A DNA stretch of 42,727 nucleotides from Bacteroidales bacterium. Lineage in GTDB: Bacteria > Bacteroidota > Bacteroidia > Bacteroidales > GCA-2748055. The position numbers and the translations under genes are program-made. This document shows positions 1-7,031 of the stretch, piece after piece. Location of the stretch: contig JARGFP010000031.1 in the NCBI GenBank assembly GCA_029210585.1, forward strand, positions 1 to 42,727, given 5' to 3'. How positions within the stretch are numbered: the first letter of the stretch is position 1; the number at the start of each line of letters is the position of its first letter. The notes beneath the pieces were generated by a model, which searched no databases, was not told where the DNA came from, and saw only the letters and a list, made by a program, of their open reading frames with translations.

Positions 1-40
1 GGACTTAACCAAATTATTTCGACACTTATTTCATTGAAAA

Positions 41-304
41 TCAGATTTTTATGTTAAAGTTTAACGAACCATTGTAATTTGAAAGTTCTCTAAAAATAAT
101 GCTCTGGAAAATTAGGTTTACAACATAGAAGAACCTTTTCGTCTTGTTACGGAATATCTCTTGATAATCAATGAGATAACGCTCTAACCTGCTCACGGCC
201 GCAGTTAGTGTTTTTCCATATTCTTTTGTATCTTTAACTTGTGTTGAACATACCTTAAAGGTACGAAAATCATGTTTTTCAATGCCCCTGAAAACCTCGA
301 GTTT
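41..304 (-). pseudogene. coding-like 3' fragment, unknown family
   Basis: Read on the minus strand, this stretch is open for 87 codons from just after a TGA at 305-307 to a TGA at 41-43. Its composition looks coding: Lys/Arg/Tyr-rich, with a run LTAAVSRLERYLIDYQEIF and then a hydrophobic FFYVVNLIFQSIIF segment that could be a membrane helix. There is no ATG, GTG or TTG at the 5' side, so it looks like the 3' end of a gene whose front was lost at the hairpin at 285-311. I do not recognise the family. It could also be a chance open frame. Confidence 0.25.
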
Positions 305-315
305 TCAGGGGTTTT
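285..315 (+). terminator. perfect 11-bp hairpin with short T-run
   Basis: CCCCTGAAAAC (285-295) pairs perfectly with GTTTTCAGGGG (301-311) across a 5-nt loop, and TTTT follows. On the plus strand this has the form of a short intrinsic terminator. It sits exactly where both flanking reading frames (41-304 minus, 292-1056 plus) lose homology or open reading, so it may also mark a recombination junction. Confidence 0.5.
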
Positions 316-1056
316 ATCAACAATCTGTTAATCTGTCAAAGTAGAATTAAGAAACAATTTGAATACTATATGCTTTATGGTGGCTTCCCTGAAATATTGA
401 AATACCAAAATCCCAAAGAGTATCTCAGCAGCATTTTTATGAAAGTTTTCTACGGCGATCTGATTGCCCGCAACCGTTTGCAAAATGAACAAATGATTAA
501 ACTGCTTATAAAAAAACTGGCTGAAAGTGTGAATAATGAAACTTCGATAAACCGCATTAAAAACCTGATCATTTCTACTGGGCAAAAAGTAGGGAGTAAT
601 ACCATTACGGAATACTTAAATCATCTGTTTGATGCATATTTAATATTCCCACTCAACAATTACGCATCAAACATCAGCGAACGTGAAACGAAAAAGAAAT
701 ATTACTTCATTGATCCCGGCATTTTAAATCTCTTTATTATTGATCAGCCAACAAAATTGCTTGAGAATATTGTGTTCCTGCATCTTAACAGACATTACAA
801 GGAAAGGCTTTTCTACTTCAAACGAAAGCTGGAGGTTGATTTTTATGTTCCCGACGAAAAACAGCTCATACAGGTCAGTTTTTCTGTTGCGGATATTGAG
901 ACAAAAAAACGTGAGACCAACGCGCTGGAGAACGCTATGCGTGAACTGAAAATAAAACAGGCTACCCTCATTACATATGATGAGGAAGAAACCATTGTTA
1001 CAGATGATTATTCAATCCAGGTGATCCCAATCTGGCAATGGTTATTAAAAACATGA
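292..1056 (+). pseudogene. 5'-truncated AAA+ ATPase, DUF4143 C-terminal part
   Basis: The frame is open from 292 and becomes family-like about 8 codons before the first ATG at 370, reading FEYYMLYGGFPE, which matches the conserved Y..GGFPE element of DUF4143 ATPases. The 228 residues after that ATG cover the second half of the family: the helical region, then the C-terminal nuclease-fold-like domain (YFIDPGILNL, VDFYVPDEKQLIQVSFSV). The Walker A and B half, about 200 residues, is absent upstream; a terminator-like hairpin (285-311) sits there instead. The protein therefore cannot bind ATP if it is made. The intact gene at 1235-2530 is a paralogue. Its TGA stop (1054-1056) overlaps an ORF6N-like block. 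The start at 370 is only the first available ATG. Confidence 0.75.
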
Positions 1057-1088
1057 GGTCGCAAATTGGGACTTCAAGTTGGGGTGGT
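1053..1088 (+). repeat. ORF6N-like palindromic block, copy 1
   Basis: Twelve codons starting at ATG 1053 read MRSQIGTSSWGG, which closely matches the central R-S-Q-(I/F)-x-T-S-S-W-G-G stretch known from ORF6N-domain proteins of Bacteroidota. Nothing else of ORF6N is visible around it. The DNA is also an imperfect palindrome (TGAGGTC...GACTTCA). Related blocks occur at 2567-2602 and 17463-17487. It overlaps the stop codon of the truncated ATPase. Confidence 0.5.
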
Positions 1089-1139
1089 GATTTGGGTTGT
1101 TCAGGTTTTCCGGATCCGAAAACCATCTATTTACATCTT

Positions 1140-1188
1140 TATCCTTGACTTTTTAAAGGCTTTCTTTAATTATATCCTTGACTTTTTA
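1140..1188 (+). repeat. 16-bp direct repeat upstream of the ATPase gene
   Basis: TATCCTTGACTTTTTA occurs at 1140-1155 and again at 1173-1188, a period of 33 bp. The second copy lies 47 bases upstream of the preferred ATG at 1235. It contains TTGAC and may be a duplicated promoter element or a regulator site; it does not match the usual Bacteroidota -7 box well. Confidence 0.45.
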
Positions 1189-1234
1189 TACCTTTACTAT
1201 TATTTTTACACTGATATATAAAACTTTCATCATT

Positions 1235-2530
1235 ATGCAGCGGAAAATAATCGACAAACTTGTTGATTGGAAAAACAGCCCCGGTCGAAAACCTCTCTTA
1301 ATCAGAGGAGCAAGGCAGGTCGGAAAGACCTATTCGATAATTGAATTCGGAAAAACCCAATTCAAAGGGAACATTCACATTTTTAATCTTGAAAAAAATC
1401 CGGAAATACACGTAATCTTCGAACAAAATCTTGACAGTAACCGGATTTTATCAGAATTGGAACTGGTAATCAATAAGAGAATAGAACCCGGTAAAGATCT
1501 TTTGTTTTTTGATGAGATTCAGGAATGTCCAAAGGCGATCACAGCATTGCGCTATTTTTATGAAGAAAATCCGGAATTACATGTTATTGCAGCTGGATCT
1601 TTATTGGAATTTGCACTAAAGGATATCTCATTCCCCGTTGGAAGGTTGCAGATGTTGTACATGCACCCCATGACTTTCGAGGAATTCCTGATTGCCAGTA
1701 ATAAAGAACTATTAGCTGAAAATATTAAGTCTGTCGAAAAACAACTTTCTGAAACAGTAGTACAATTGGCTAACAATGAAATGTATAATTATTTTGTCGT
1801 TGGGGGTATGCCGGAGTGCGTAACTACTTTTCTTAATTCCGGAAGCTTCATAGAAGCCATTCAGGTGCAATCAGATCTAATCGCCACCTTCCGTCAGGAT
1901 TTTTCAAAATATGGAGGACACTCAGATAAACGTTGCCTGAATTCGGTATTATCATCGGTAGCGCATAGAACAGGAGAACAGATTAAATATTCTAAACTGG
2001 ACGAAAACTACACGAATCCAACAGTTAAAAAGGCATTTGAATTGCTTGAAAATGCAAGGTTATTTTCAAAAGTCAGGGCCGCGTCACCAGGAGGCTTACC
2101 ACTAAGAGCAAGCGCATCAGAAAAGAAGTTTAAAACCGTATTTTTAGATATCGGTTTATTATCTAACCTAAATGGTTTCTATTCCGACAAAACCATTAAC
2201 AAAGAGAGATTATCTTCAGAATACAATGGAAAAATGGCTGAACAATTTGTTGGACAAGAACTCATCGCGGCGACTGACCGGGATGTTTACTACTGGAGCA
2301 GAAATGCCCGTGGCAGCAATGCTGAAACAGACTATTTAATTGAGAAGGAGGGAAATATCATTCCTATCGAAGTAAAAAGCGGTAAATCAGGAAGCTTAAA
2401 AAGTCTGCACCTTCTTTTGGATACATTTACCAATATAAGTTCGGCCTTTGTCTTTACAGAAGATAAACAAGGGGAAATTAAGGAAAAAGGAATAAAGTTT
2501 TTGCCATTGTTTCAGGCAGGATCAATTTAA
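1235..2530 (+). CDS. AAA+ ATPase with DUF4143 C-terminal domain
   Basis: A 431-residue protein, full length for the family. Walker A is GARQVGKT at residues 25-32, Walker B LLFFDE at 89-94, followed by a GSLLEF element and the conserved GGMPE in the middle. The C-terminal DUF4143 domain ends in TDYLIEKEG...IPIEVKSG, which resembles a PD-(D/E)XK nuclease core. Family members are cytoplasmic ATPases of poorly known role, often patchily distributed and found in accessory regions. I chose ATG 1235 (MQRKIIDKL) because the longer frame starts at a TTG and adds 19 residues unlike the family. A decayed paralogue lies directly upstream, and an ORF6N-like palindromic block follows the stop. Confidence 0.9.
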   Translation: MQRKIIDKLVDWKNSPGRKPLLIRGARQVGKTYSIIEFGKTQFKGNIHIFNLEKNPEIHVIFEQNLDSNRILSELELVINKRIEPGKDLLFFDEIQECPKAITALRYFYEENPELHVIAAGSLLEFALKDISFPVGRLQMLYMHPMTFEEFLIASNKELLAENIKSVEKQLSETVVQLANNEMYNYFVVGGMPECVTTFLNSGSFIEAIQVQSDLIATFRQDFSKYGGHSDKRCLNSVLSSVAHRTGEQIKYSKLDENYTNPTVKKAFELLENARLFSKVRAASPGGLPLRASASEKKFKTVFLDIGLLSNLNGFYSDKTINKERLSSEYNGKMAEQFVGQELIAATDRDVYYWSRNARGSNAETDYLIEKEGNIIPIEVKSGKSGSLKSLHLLLDTFTNISSAFVFTEDKQGEIKEKGIKFLPLFQAGSI

Positions 2531-2566
2531 GTTATTCAATTATTTATACCTGTTATATTCGTAAAA

Positions 2567-2602
2567 CTTGAGGTGCCAAATTGGCACCTCAAGATGGGTG
2601 GA
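2567..2602 (+). repeat. ORF6N-like palindromic block, copy 2, perfect hairpin
   Basis: CTTGAGGTGCCAA (2567-2579) and TTGGCACCTCAAG (2581-2593) form a perfect 13-bp inverted repeat around one base. One frame reads QIGTSRW, like the ORF6N Q-I-x-T-S-S-W block, and the DNA aligns with copies at 1053-1088 and 17463-17487. It lies 37 bases after the ATPase stop and could act as a transcript-end hairpin, although no T-run follows on the plus strand. Confidence 0.6.
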
Positions 2603-2628
2603 TATACCCCAAAAAATCGGAAGGCAAG

Positions 2629-2688
2629 TTAGACAGATGCAAATGTCATTTTCGCTATTCGTTCATCGTGTTCAGGTGTATTCGTCAT
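2629..2688 (-). pseudogene. DUF2200 gene 5'-end fragment, copy 1
   Basis: From ATG 2688 the minus strand reads MTNTPEHDERIAKMTFASV and then TAA. This closely matches the N-terminus known for DUF2200 proteins, which continue with a YPxYV element. Only 19 codons remain. The same piece is found at 17478-17543 and, longer, at 38360-38546; the DNA similarity also extends about 5 bases upstream of the start codon (CCATT). It lies 20 bases from the end of the YD-repeat protein gene. Confidence 0.7.
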
Positions 2689-2708
2689 AATGGCGTTTTT
2701 CTTTTTCG

Positions 2709-5063
2709 CTAGCCGGTTTGCTCCTTCTTTCCATTTTCATCCCAGTATACTTCCTGGCCGTTGATATACTTCGATCTGAGCACACCATTCATGTGCCAGG
2801 AGACCATGGTTCTCTCGAGCATAGAATTGTTCTCATAATGAACTTCCCGCCACTTCTCCCCGTTCCTGTCGTAACTGTAATTGTAGATGGCATAGCCTTC
2901 CTCATCGGCAACCAGGGCGTTGGAGGCATCCCGCAGGATTTCGGCAATAATATTTCCATTCCGGTCGTACATGCATTCAACACTTGCATAACCCTCGTCA
3001 ATCACCACAGGCTGTTTGAACCTGGTGAGATACTCTTTGAACTTTATACGGCCACAGGCATCGTAATACCTGTTTTCGATGGCATGTCCGGCAGGGGTAT
3101 TGACGAGCCTGCCCTCCCTGTCCTTATAAGATAACCTGGAGACAAGACCATCCTTATCATACGTGTATTCCATGATGGCAACTCCGCCATTCTCCCCGCC
3201 CGCCAGTTCCAGCTTTTCGTTGAAATAATGTATGGTTAACACCTGTCCATCCCGGTCCCTGGTATATTCAATTTTAGCGATCCCGCCGACCGCTGCTTTC
3301 GGATGACCCTCAGCATTGAAGTAATGTTCCCCTGTGATGTGTCCCGCCTGGTTATAAGTCCACCTGATGATCTCAGCGTTTTTGTCAAATGTCGTGGGCT
3401 GATGATCTGCATTGTAATACCTGGCCTCTGTGCGCAGTCGCCGATGATCGAATATGTTCACTTCCCTGGCAATACCTTCTTCATTCTCAGCCAGGCGTCC
3501 GTTCCGGTCAAAATATTCAGTCCCGGTAACCATACCATCAGTATACATGTACCGGATTCCAACCACTTCAGCAAACACCGGCTGAAGCCGGTCATCCTGA
3601 TCATAATGACGGGTCTCTACCAGGTTACCGGCTTCATCGTAAGTGTATACTATCTTACAAATACCGGACGGATCCGGCAGAAGGTCCCCGACCTGGTTAT
3701 GGTAAGTCTCGATGGCGATCCTGTCATGTTCAGTATAAGAGAACCTGACTGTTTTACTGAATTGTACCGACCCAGTTGAGTCAACTGCATACAAATCTTT
3801 TTCAATTACCCGGTCCCGGTCATCATATCGAAATACTTTTCTACAGAGGCCCTCCAGGTCATTGTACAATTGGTCATAAGCATCGTAGTTTCCCGACTCG
3901 ACCAGCCTGGAATGATTGTCATAATTATGCCGCAATCTTCCAAAGTCGTTTTCATCAATGATCAAATTCTTGTTCGTACCATAAAACCAGACATCGGTAA
4001 GGTTACCGTAATCGTCATACGATCGATAGTAATAGGCATTCCCTTCCTGGTCAATCAAAACCCTGTCTTGCTTGTCCCTGTAATACTCCATGAGGATAAA
4101 TCCATTGCGGTCAAAAGTTACATGGTAACTGGCCACACCGTATTGATCTTCTGTCAGCCGGTGATCACTGTCGTAATACGATACCCGCACAAGGTTGTTC
4201 ATTTCATCATACGCATACAGAGTGATGGCAATACCATCTGCGTTGTTGATCAACTGGTTGTCGTTATTGTAGTTGGCATGCTCAACGACATTGTCATTAT
4301 GATCATACCTGCGGGTGGTTACGCAGTGTCCGTCTTTTGTCGTCACCTGGCTGCCTTCCAGGTTAAGATACACACCTGTCGCATTTCTTCCCCTGTAGTC
4401 CGGATCATAGATGATGCCATGCCTGCCCCTGATGCGATAGTATGCATCAAATTCAAGTTTTCTGAAACAACAGGCATCTTTGTTGCTGCACTCCCCCCAC
4501 TCAGGCTGATCCCCGCCATAGTAGTTCAGGGCTGTCATCATACTGTCAACCATATACTCCCAGTCCTTCTGCCTTTCCCTGAGAAGCCCGTGATCACAAT
4601 CATCATCATATTTGTCCTGCATTACATCCAGTGCAGCGATCATGCCCCGGTATTGCTTCCTGAGCACCTTTTTATCGAAGTCCTGGCTTTCCATGTTGCG
4701 TAAAAGCATTCTGAACTTTCGGGCGAATATCTCCGTGATATGGAAATGGTAGTGTTCGTGCCTGAGGGCCTCCTCCGAGTTCCGCAATGACCGGCGCAGC
4801 CACGAGTATTCCGGGTACATCAGTGCGTGTATGCTGACAGAATCGAATGTTGATCCCCCGATTTCGTATTCAATATTGCTCGCGATGGCACCGCCGTAAT
4901 CTGAAAACAGGTTGGTATAGCCGGTGAAATGACCGGACATCAGCTCCAGGTCCGGTTTCCAGTATATGTTTCCTCCCTTCCTGAAGAGTCCGTTTTCAAG
5001 CACCGCAATGACAGTGAGCAATATGGCCCCTGTAATGATGAGGATCTTATTCAGCTTTGTCAT
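2709..5063 (-). CDS. HExxH domain plus YD-like repeat protein
   Basis: A 784-residue protein with one N-terminal hydrophobic segment (residues about 5-25; signal anchor or signal peptide). Residues about 90-130 contain RHEHYHFHITEIFARKF; HEHYH fits HExxH and the surrounding pattern resembles DUF922-type putative zinc proteases. After a Cys-containing linker, about 16 repeats of roughly 32 residues fill positions about 230-770. Each has the form G-[hydrophobic]-A, YD, N/G-N-L, YYD, RL, and resembles YD (RHS-type) and related repeats of envelope proteins. No toxin domain follows the last repeat. The start overlaps the preceding membrane-protein gene by 17 bases, so the two were co-transcribed. 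A secreted or envelope-anchored protease or adhesin is inference. Confidence 0.8.
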   Translation of the reverse strand: MTKLNKILIITGAILLTVIAVLENGLFRKGGNIYWKPDLELMSGHFTGYTNLFSDYGGAIASNIEYEIGGSTFDSVSIHALMYPEYSWLRRSLRNSEEALRHEHYHFHITEIFARKFRMLLRNMESQDFDKKVLRKQYRGMIAALDVMQDKYDDDCDHGLLRERQKDWEYMVDSMMTALNYYGGDQPEWGECSNKDACCFRKLEFDAYYRIRGRHGIIYDPDYRGRNATGVYLNLEGSQVTTKDGHCVTTRRYDHNDNVVEHANYNNDNQLINNADGIAITLYAYDEMNNLVRVSYYDSDHRLTEDQYGVASYHVTFDRNGFILMEYYRDKQDRVLIDQEGNAYYYRSYDDYGNLTDVWFYGTNKNLIIDENDFGRLRHNYDNHSRLVESGNYDAYDQLYNDLEGLCRKVFRYDDRDRVIEKDLYAVDSTGSVQFSKTVRFSYTEHDRIAIETYHNQVGDLLPDPSGICKIVYTYDEAGNLVETRHYDQDDRLQPVFAEVVGIRYMYTDGMVTGTEYFDRNGRLAENEEGIAREVNIFDHRRLRTEARYYNADHQPTTFDKNAEIIRWTYNQAGHITGEHYFNAEGHPKAAVGGIAKIEYTRDRDGQVLTIHYFNEKLELAGGENGGVAIMEYTYDKDGLVSRLSYKDREGRLVNTPAGHAIENRYYDACGRIKFKEYLTRFKQPVVIDEGYASVECMYDRNGNIIAEILRDASNALVADEEGYAIYNYSYDRNGEKWREVHYENNSMLERTMVSWHMNGVLRSKYINGQEVYWDENGKKEQTG

Positions 5064-5766
5064 CGTATTTGAAGATTTTTCTGAACAGCAGGTTCAGGGG
5101 GATCACAAAAGCCACCGAAAGCAGGGCAACAATAAAAATGTAGAAAAAAATCGCAATAGTTGATAGCAACTGAAATTGAATCTTTGCGACCTGGAATACC
5201 AGGTAGTATACCACAAGCAGGATGGTTATGGTGACTGCGTACAACAATTTGAATTTCATATCCCCGAACACCTTGAATCTCCAATGTGTTTTTTTCCTGA
5301 GCAACAGCGCAGAAGCAGCTGAAAGCATGATCACTGAATACACTGAAACAGTGTTTGTCAGCCGTGTTGAAAAAGTATAATCGCTGTACCCGATTACCCT
5401 TATAATAGCCAGGGTGATCAATCCGATCCCGGCAAGCAGGTGGATATCACTCCATCGGATTTTATCCGGGTATTTTTTTTAACGTATCTTTCGTTCCTGT
5501 CTCTCTTCCCGCTTGCCGCGTTTCAGCGCTTTTTTCTCCTGAAGTTCATTTCGAAGTGCTTCGTTTTGGGAGTTCCTGAAGTTTTGCAGACTTTTGTTCT
5601 GCGCATCAACCAGTTAATGCAGACATACTGATTCAAAATCAGCCTCCTGGTGCGTGATGCCACAGAGAATTCCACGGTGAAAATCAAACTCCCTGTGTGT
5701 GCAATTTTTACAGTAATTAAGTCTTTCCTGCCGGGTCAAAACAGTTCGGGTTTCATATTCCTTCAC
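5047..5766 (-). pseudogene. Cys-rich membrane protein gene with two in-frame TAA
   Basis: A single reading frame runs from GTG 5766 to the stop at 5047 but is cut by TAA at 5614-5616 and TAA at 5479-5481, with no frameshift. Part 1 reads YCKNCTHREFDFHRGILCG...ADFESVCLH, a four-Cys motif known at the N-terminus of many Bacteroidota membrane proteins. Part 2 is a charged coiled-coil-like segment (NEALRNELQEKKALKRGKRE). Part 3 starts KKYPDKIRWSDIHLLAGIG and has about four membrane helices. The parts fit together as one protein of about 239 residues, so I read this as a gene with two nonsense mutations. The last part alone could start at TTG 5421 (124 residues). GTG 5766 overlaps the stop of an upstream fragment (GTGA). 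The downstream overlap with the YD-repeat gene indicates an operon. Confidence 0.7.
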
Positions 5767-5915
5767 TTTATTTTAATGCCTATTCCAATATTTGCTGAGA
5801 CTTTATCGAATATTCCAAAGTTCATACTGAAATTTGAATAAGCCAGACTTAAATCGATAAAAGCATTCTTCTTTGGACCAATTGTAACAATACCCCCAGA
5901 TGAAATTGTAATACA
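5763..5915 (-). pseudogene. C-terminal fragment of an outer-membrane-barrel-like protein
   Basis: About 50 codons read ITISSGGIVTIGPKKNAFID...SANIGIGIKIK and stop at TGA 5763-5765. Alternating polar and hydrophobic residues with glycines, ending in a short strand at the C-terminus, is typical of the last strands of Bacteroidota outer-membrane beta-barrels. The front is lost near the palindrome at 5919. The stop overlaps the GTG of the next minus-strand gene, so it was probably the first gene of that operon. Confidence 0.4.
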
Positions 5916-5918
5916 TCG

Positions 5919-5938
5919 TTGCATATCGCGATATGCAA
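5919..5938 (+). promoter_or_regulatory. 20-bp perfect palindrome, likely operator
   Basis: TTGCATATCGCGATATGCAA is a perfect 20-bp palindrome ending 10 bases before the ATG (5949) of the winged-helix gene. The paralogous gene at 13744 also has a CGCG-centred repeat at the same place. Autoregulation by the winged-helix protein is the simplest reading (inference). Confidence 0.6.
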
Positions 5939-5948
5939 TAATAGAATT

Positions 5949-6473
5949 ATGAATGCACAAAAACAAATCATGAGACCACAGGATGTCCTTGTGCTATTGA
6001 AGATAATCAACCGTAAGGACAAACCCTGGTCACAGCTAACATTAGCCGATGAACTGTTTATCAGCCAATCGGAAATAAGTGCGTCCATAGCACGGTCGAA
6101 ATACGCGGATCTACTGCATGCAGACGGAAAATCTGTGATGGCCCTTGCATTCATGGAATTCCTCCAGTTTGGGATACGGTATGTTTTTCCTGTGAAACCC
6201 GGACCAATGGTCAGGGGAGTTCCAACATCTCATTCTGCAGCTCCCCTGAAAGAGATGGTAACAAGTGAGGAGGCTTATGTGTGGCCATCTGCAAAAGGGC
6301 AGGCACGGGGTCACAGTATTATACCGCTATACCCTTCTGTTGTGGATGCAGTTAAACTTGATACCAGGCTGTATGAAATGCTTGCACTAGTTGATGCGCT
6401 GCGTGTTGGGAAAGCCAGGGAAAAAGAGTTTGCCATCAGCAAATCAAAACAAAGAATTCTGCATGAGGGATAA
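5949..6473 (+). CDS. winged-helix regulator/antitoxin-like protein, copy A
   Basis: A 174-residue protein starting MNAQKQIMRPQDV. The first 60 residues hold a helix-turn-helix (LADELFISQSEISASIARSK); the rest contains YVFPVKPGPMVRGVPTSHSA, YVWPSAKG and a C-terminal helix with RVGKARE. All these blocks recur in the product of 13214-13744, so the two are paralogues and the pattern defines one family. I do not know a named family for it. I took ATG 5949 and not TTG 5919 because the TTG lies inside the palindrome and the paralogue has a similarly short lead before MRPQD. Its stop overlaps the ATG of the nucleotidyltransferase remnant (6463) by 11 bases, an operon arrangement typical of toxin-antitoxin pairs. 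The partner gene is broken here. Confidence 0.75.
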   Translation: MNAQKQIMRPQDVLVLLKIINRKDKPWSQLTLADELFISQSEISASIARSKYADLLHADGKSVMALAFMEFLQFGIRYVFPVKPGPMVRGVPTSHSAAPLKEMVTSEEAYVWPSAKGQARGHSIIPLYPSVVDAVKLDTRLYEMLALVDALRVGKAREKEFAISKSKQRILHEG

Positions 6474-6905
6474 GGCTATTACTATAGTGGCCATCTCCCA
6501 GGTGGCAAAAGCCTTAGGCAATCTAAAGGATCAGATGGTTTTTGTTGGTGGAGCAGTTGCGGCCCTATATGCCGATAGTACTCCGGACCTGGAGTTGCGA
6601 GAAACCTATGATATAGATCTGACCAGTATTGAGCCTGTTACCTGGCAACTAAATTTGAAGCCTTTAATGACAGGGGAAAAGATTATAGAACCAGTCATGA
6701 CTTTGAAGATATCATATTTGTCCTCGATAATCGAAATACATTGGTAGATGAGATTAAGGATTCCAGGCTAGAGATAAAGACTTTCCTGAAAAGCGAATTT
6801 AATAAGGTCAATGCCAGTAAATACAGAGATGAATTTCTTTCGGTCCAGCTTGATCCCTTCGGTAGGAATTGGCAAAATGCAAGACAATTTGCTAGTGTTT
6901 CCTAA
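6463..6905 (+). pseudogene. nucleotidyltransferase (AbiEii-like), copy A, internally deleted
   Basis: From ATG 6463 the frame reads ALGNLKDQMVFVGGAVAALYAD...YDIDL, matching the first 55 residues of the intact paralogue at 12511-13221 including the GG and DxD motifs. About 85 residues are then missing, including the third carboxylate, and the rest continues in another frame: YLATKFEAFNDRGKDYRTSH, DFEDIIFVLDN, to TAA 6903-6905. A deletion with frameshift has destroyed the gene. The shorter open frame 6463-6747 is only partly meaningful. The winged-helix gene before it overlaps by 11 bases and is intact. Confidence 0.8.
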
Positions 6906-6943
6906 CGATATTTAATATATTATTATTTCGGGGTTACTTCACT

Positions 6944-6966
6944 ATCAAGGTACAACAAACCTTGAT
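6944..6966 (+). terminator. 8-bp hairpin between convergent genes
   Basis: ATCAAGGT (6944-6951) pairs with ACCTTGAT (6959-6966) across 7 bases. It lies between two gene ends that face each other (6905 plus, 7032 minus). No T-run follows, so its role as terminator is uncertain. Confidence 0.3.
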
Positions 6967-7017
6967 GCGAGAACAAAAGCTCGAATAAACACCTCGACCC
7001 CAACGTTTTATGATCGC

Positions 7018-7028
7018 GTGTTATGGGC
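7018..7028. repeat. 11-bp inverted repeat, left copy, flanking the propeller gene
   Basis: GTGTTATGGGC lies 3 bases after the stop side of the gene at 7032-8246; its exact reverse complement GCCCATAACAC is at 8424-8434. The two copies bracket a 1.4-kb AT-rich segment carrying a single gene. It may be the trace of a mobile or cassette-like unit. Confidence 0.45.
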
Positions 7029-7031
7029 TGG

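Noticed and set aside
2567-2593. A simple intrinsic terminator of the ATPase gene
   Set aside because: The stem is strong but no T-run follows, and the sequence aligns with two other dispersed ORF6N-like blocks, so a repeat element explains it better.
3870-4703. A 277-codon open frame on the plus strand inside the YD-repeat gene
   Set aside because: It is antisense to a gene with clear repeats and protein-like composition; the frame is Ile/Val-rich because it mirrors Asp/Tyr/Asn codons of the repeats.
5047-5766. TAA as a reassigned sense codon
   Set aside because: Other intact genes in the window (for example SusD, the ATPase and the cold-shock protein) end at TAA, and no intact gene has an internal TAA.
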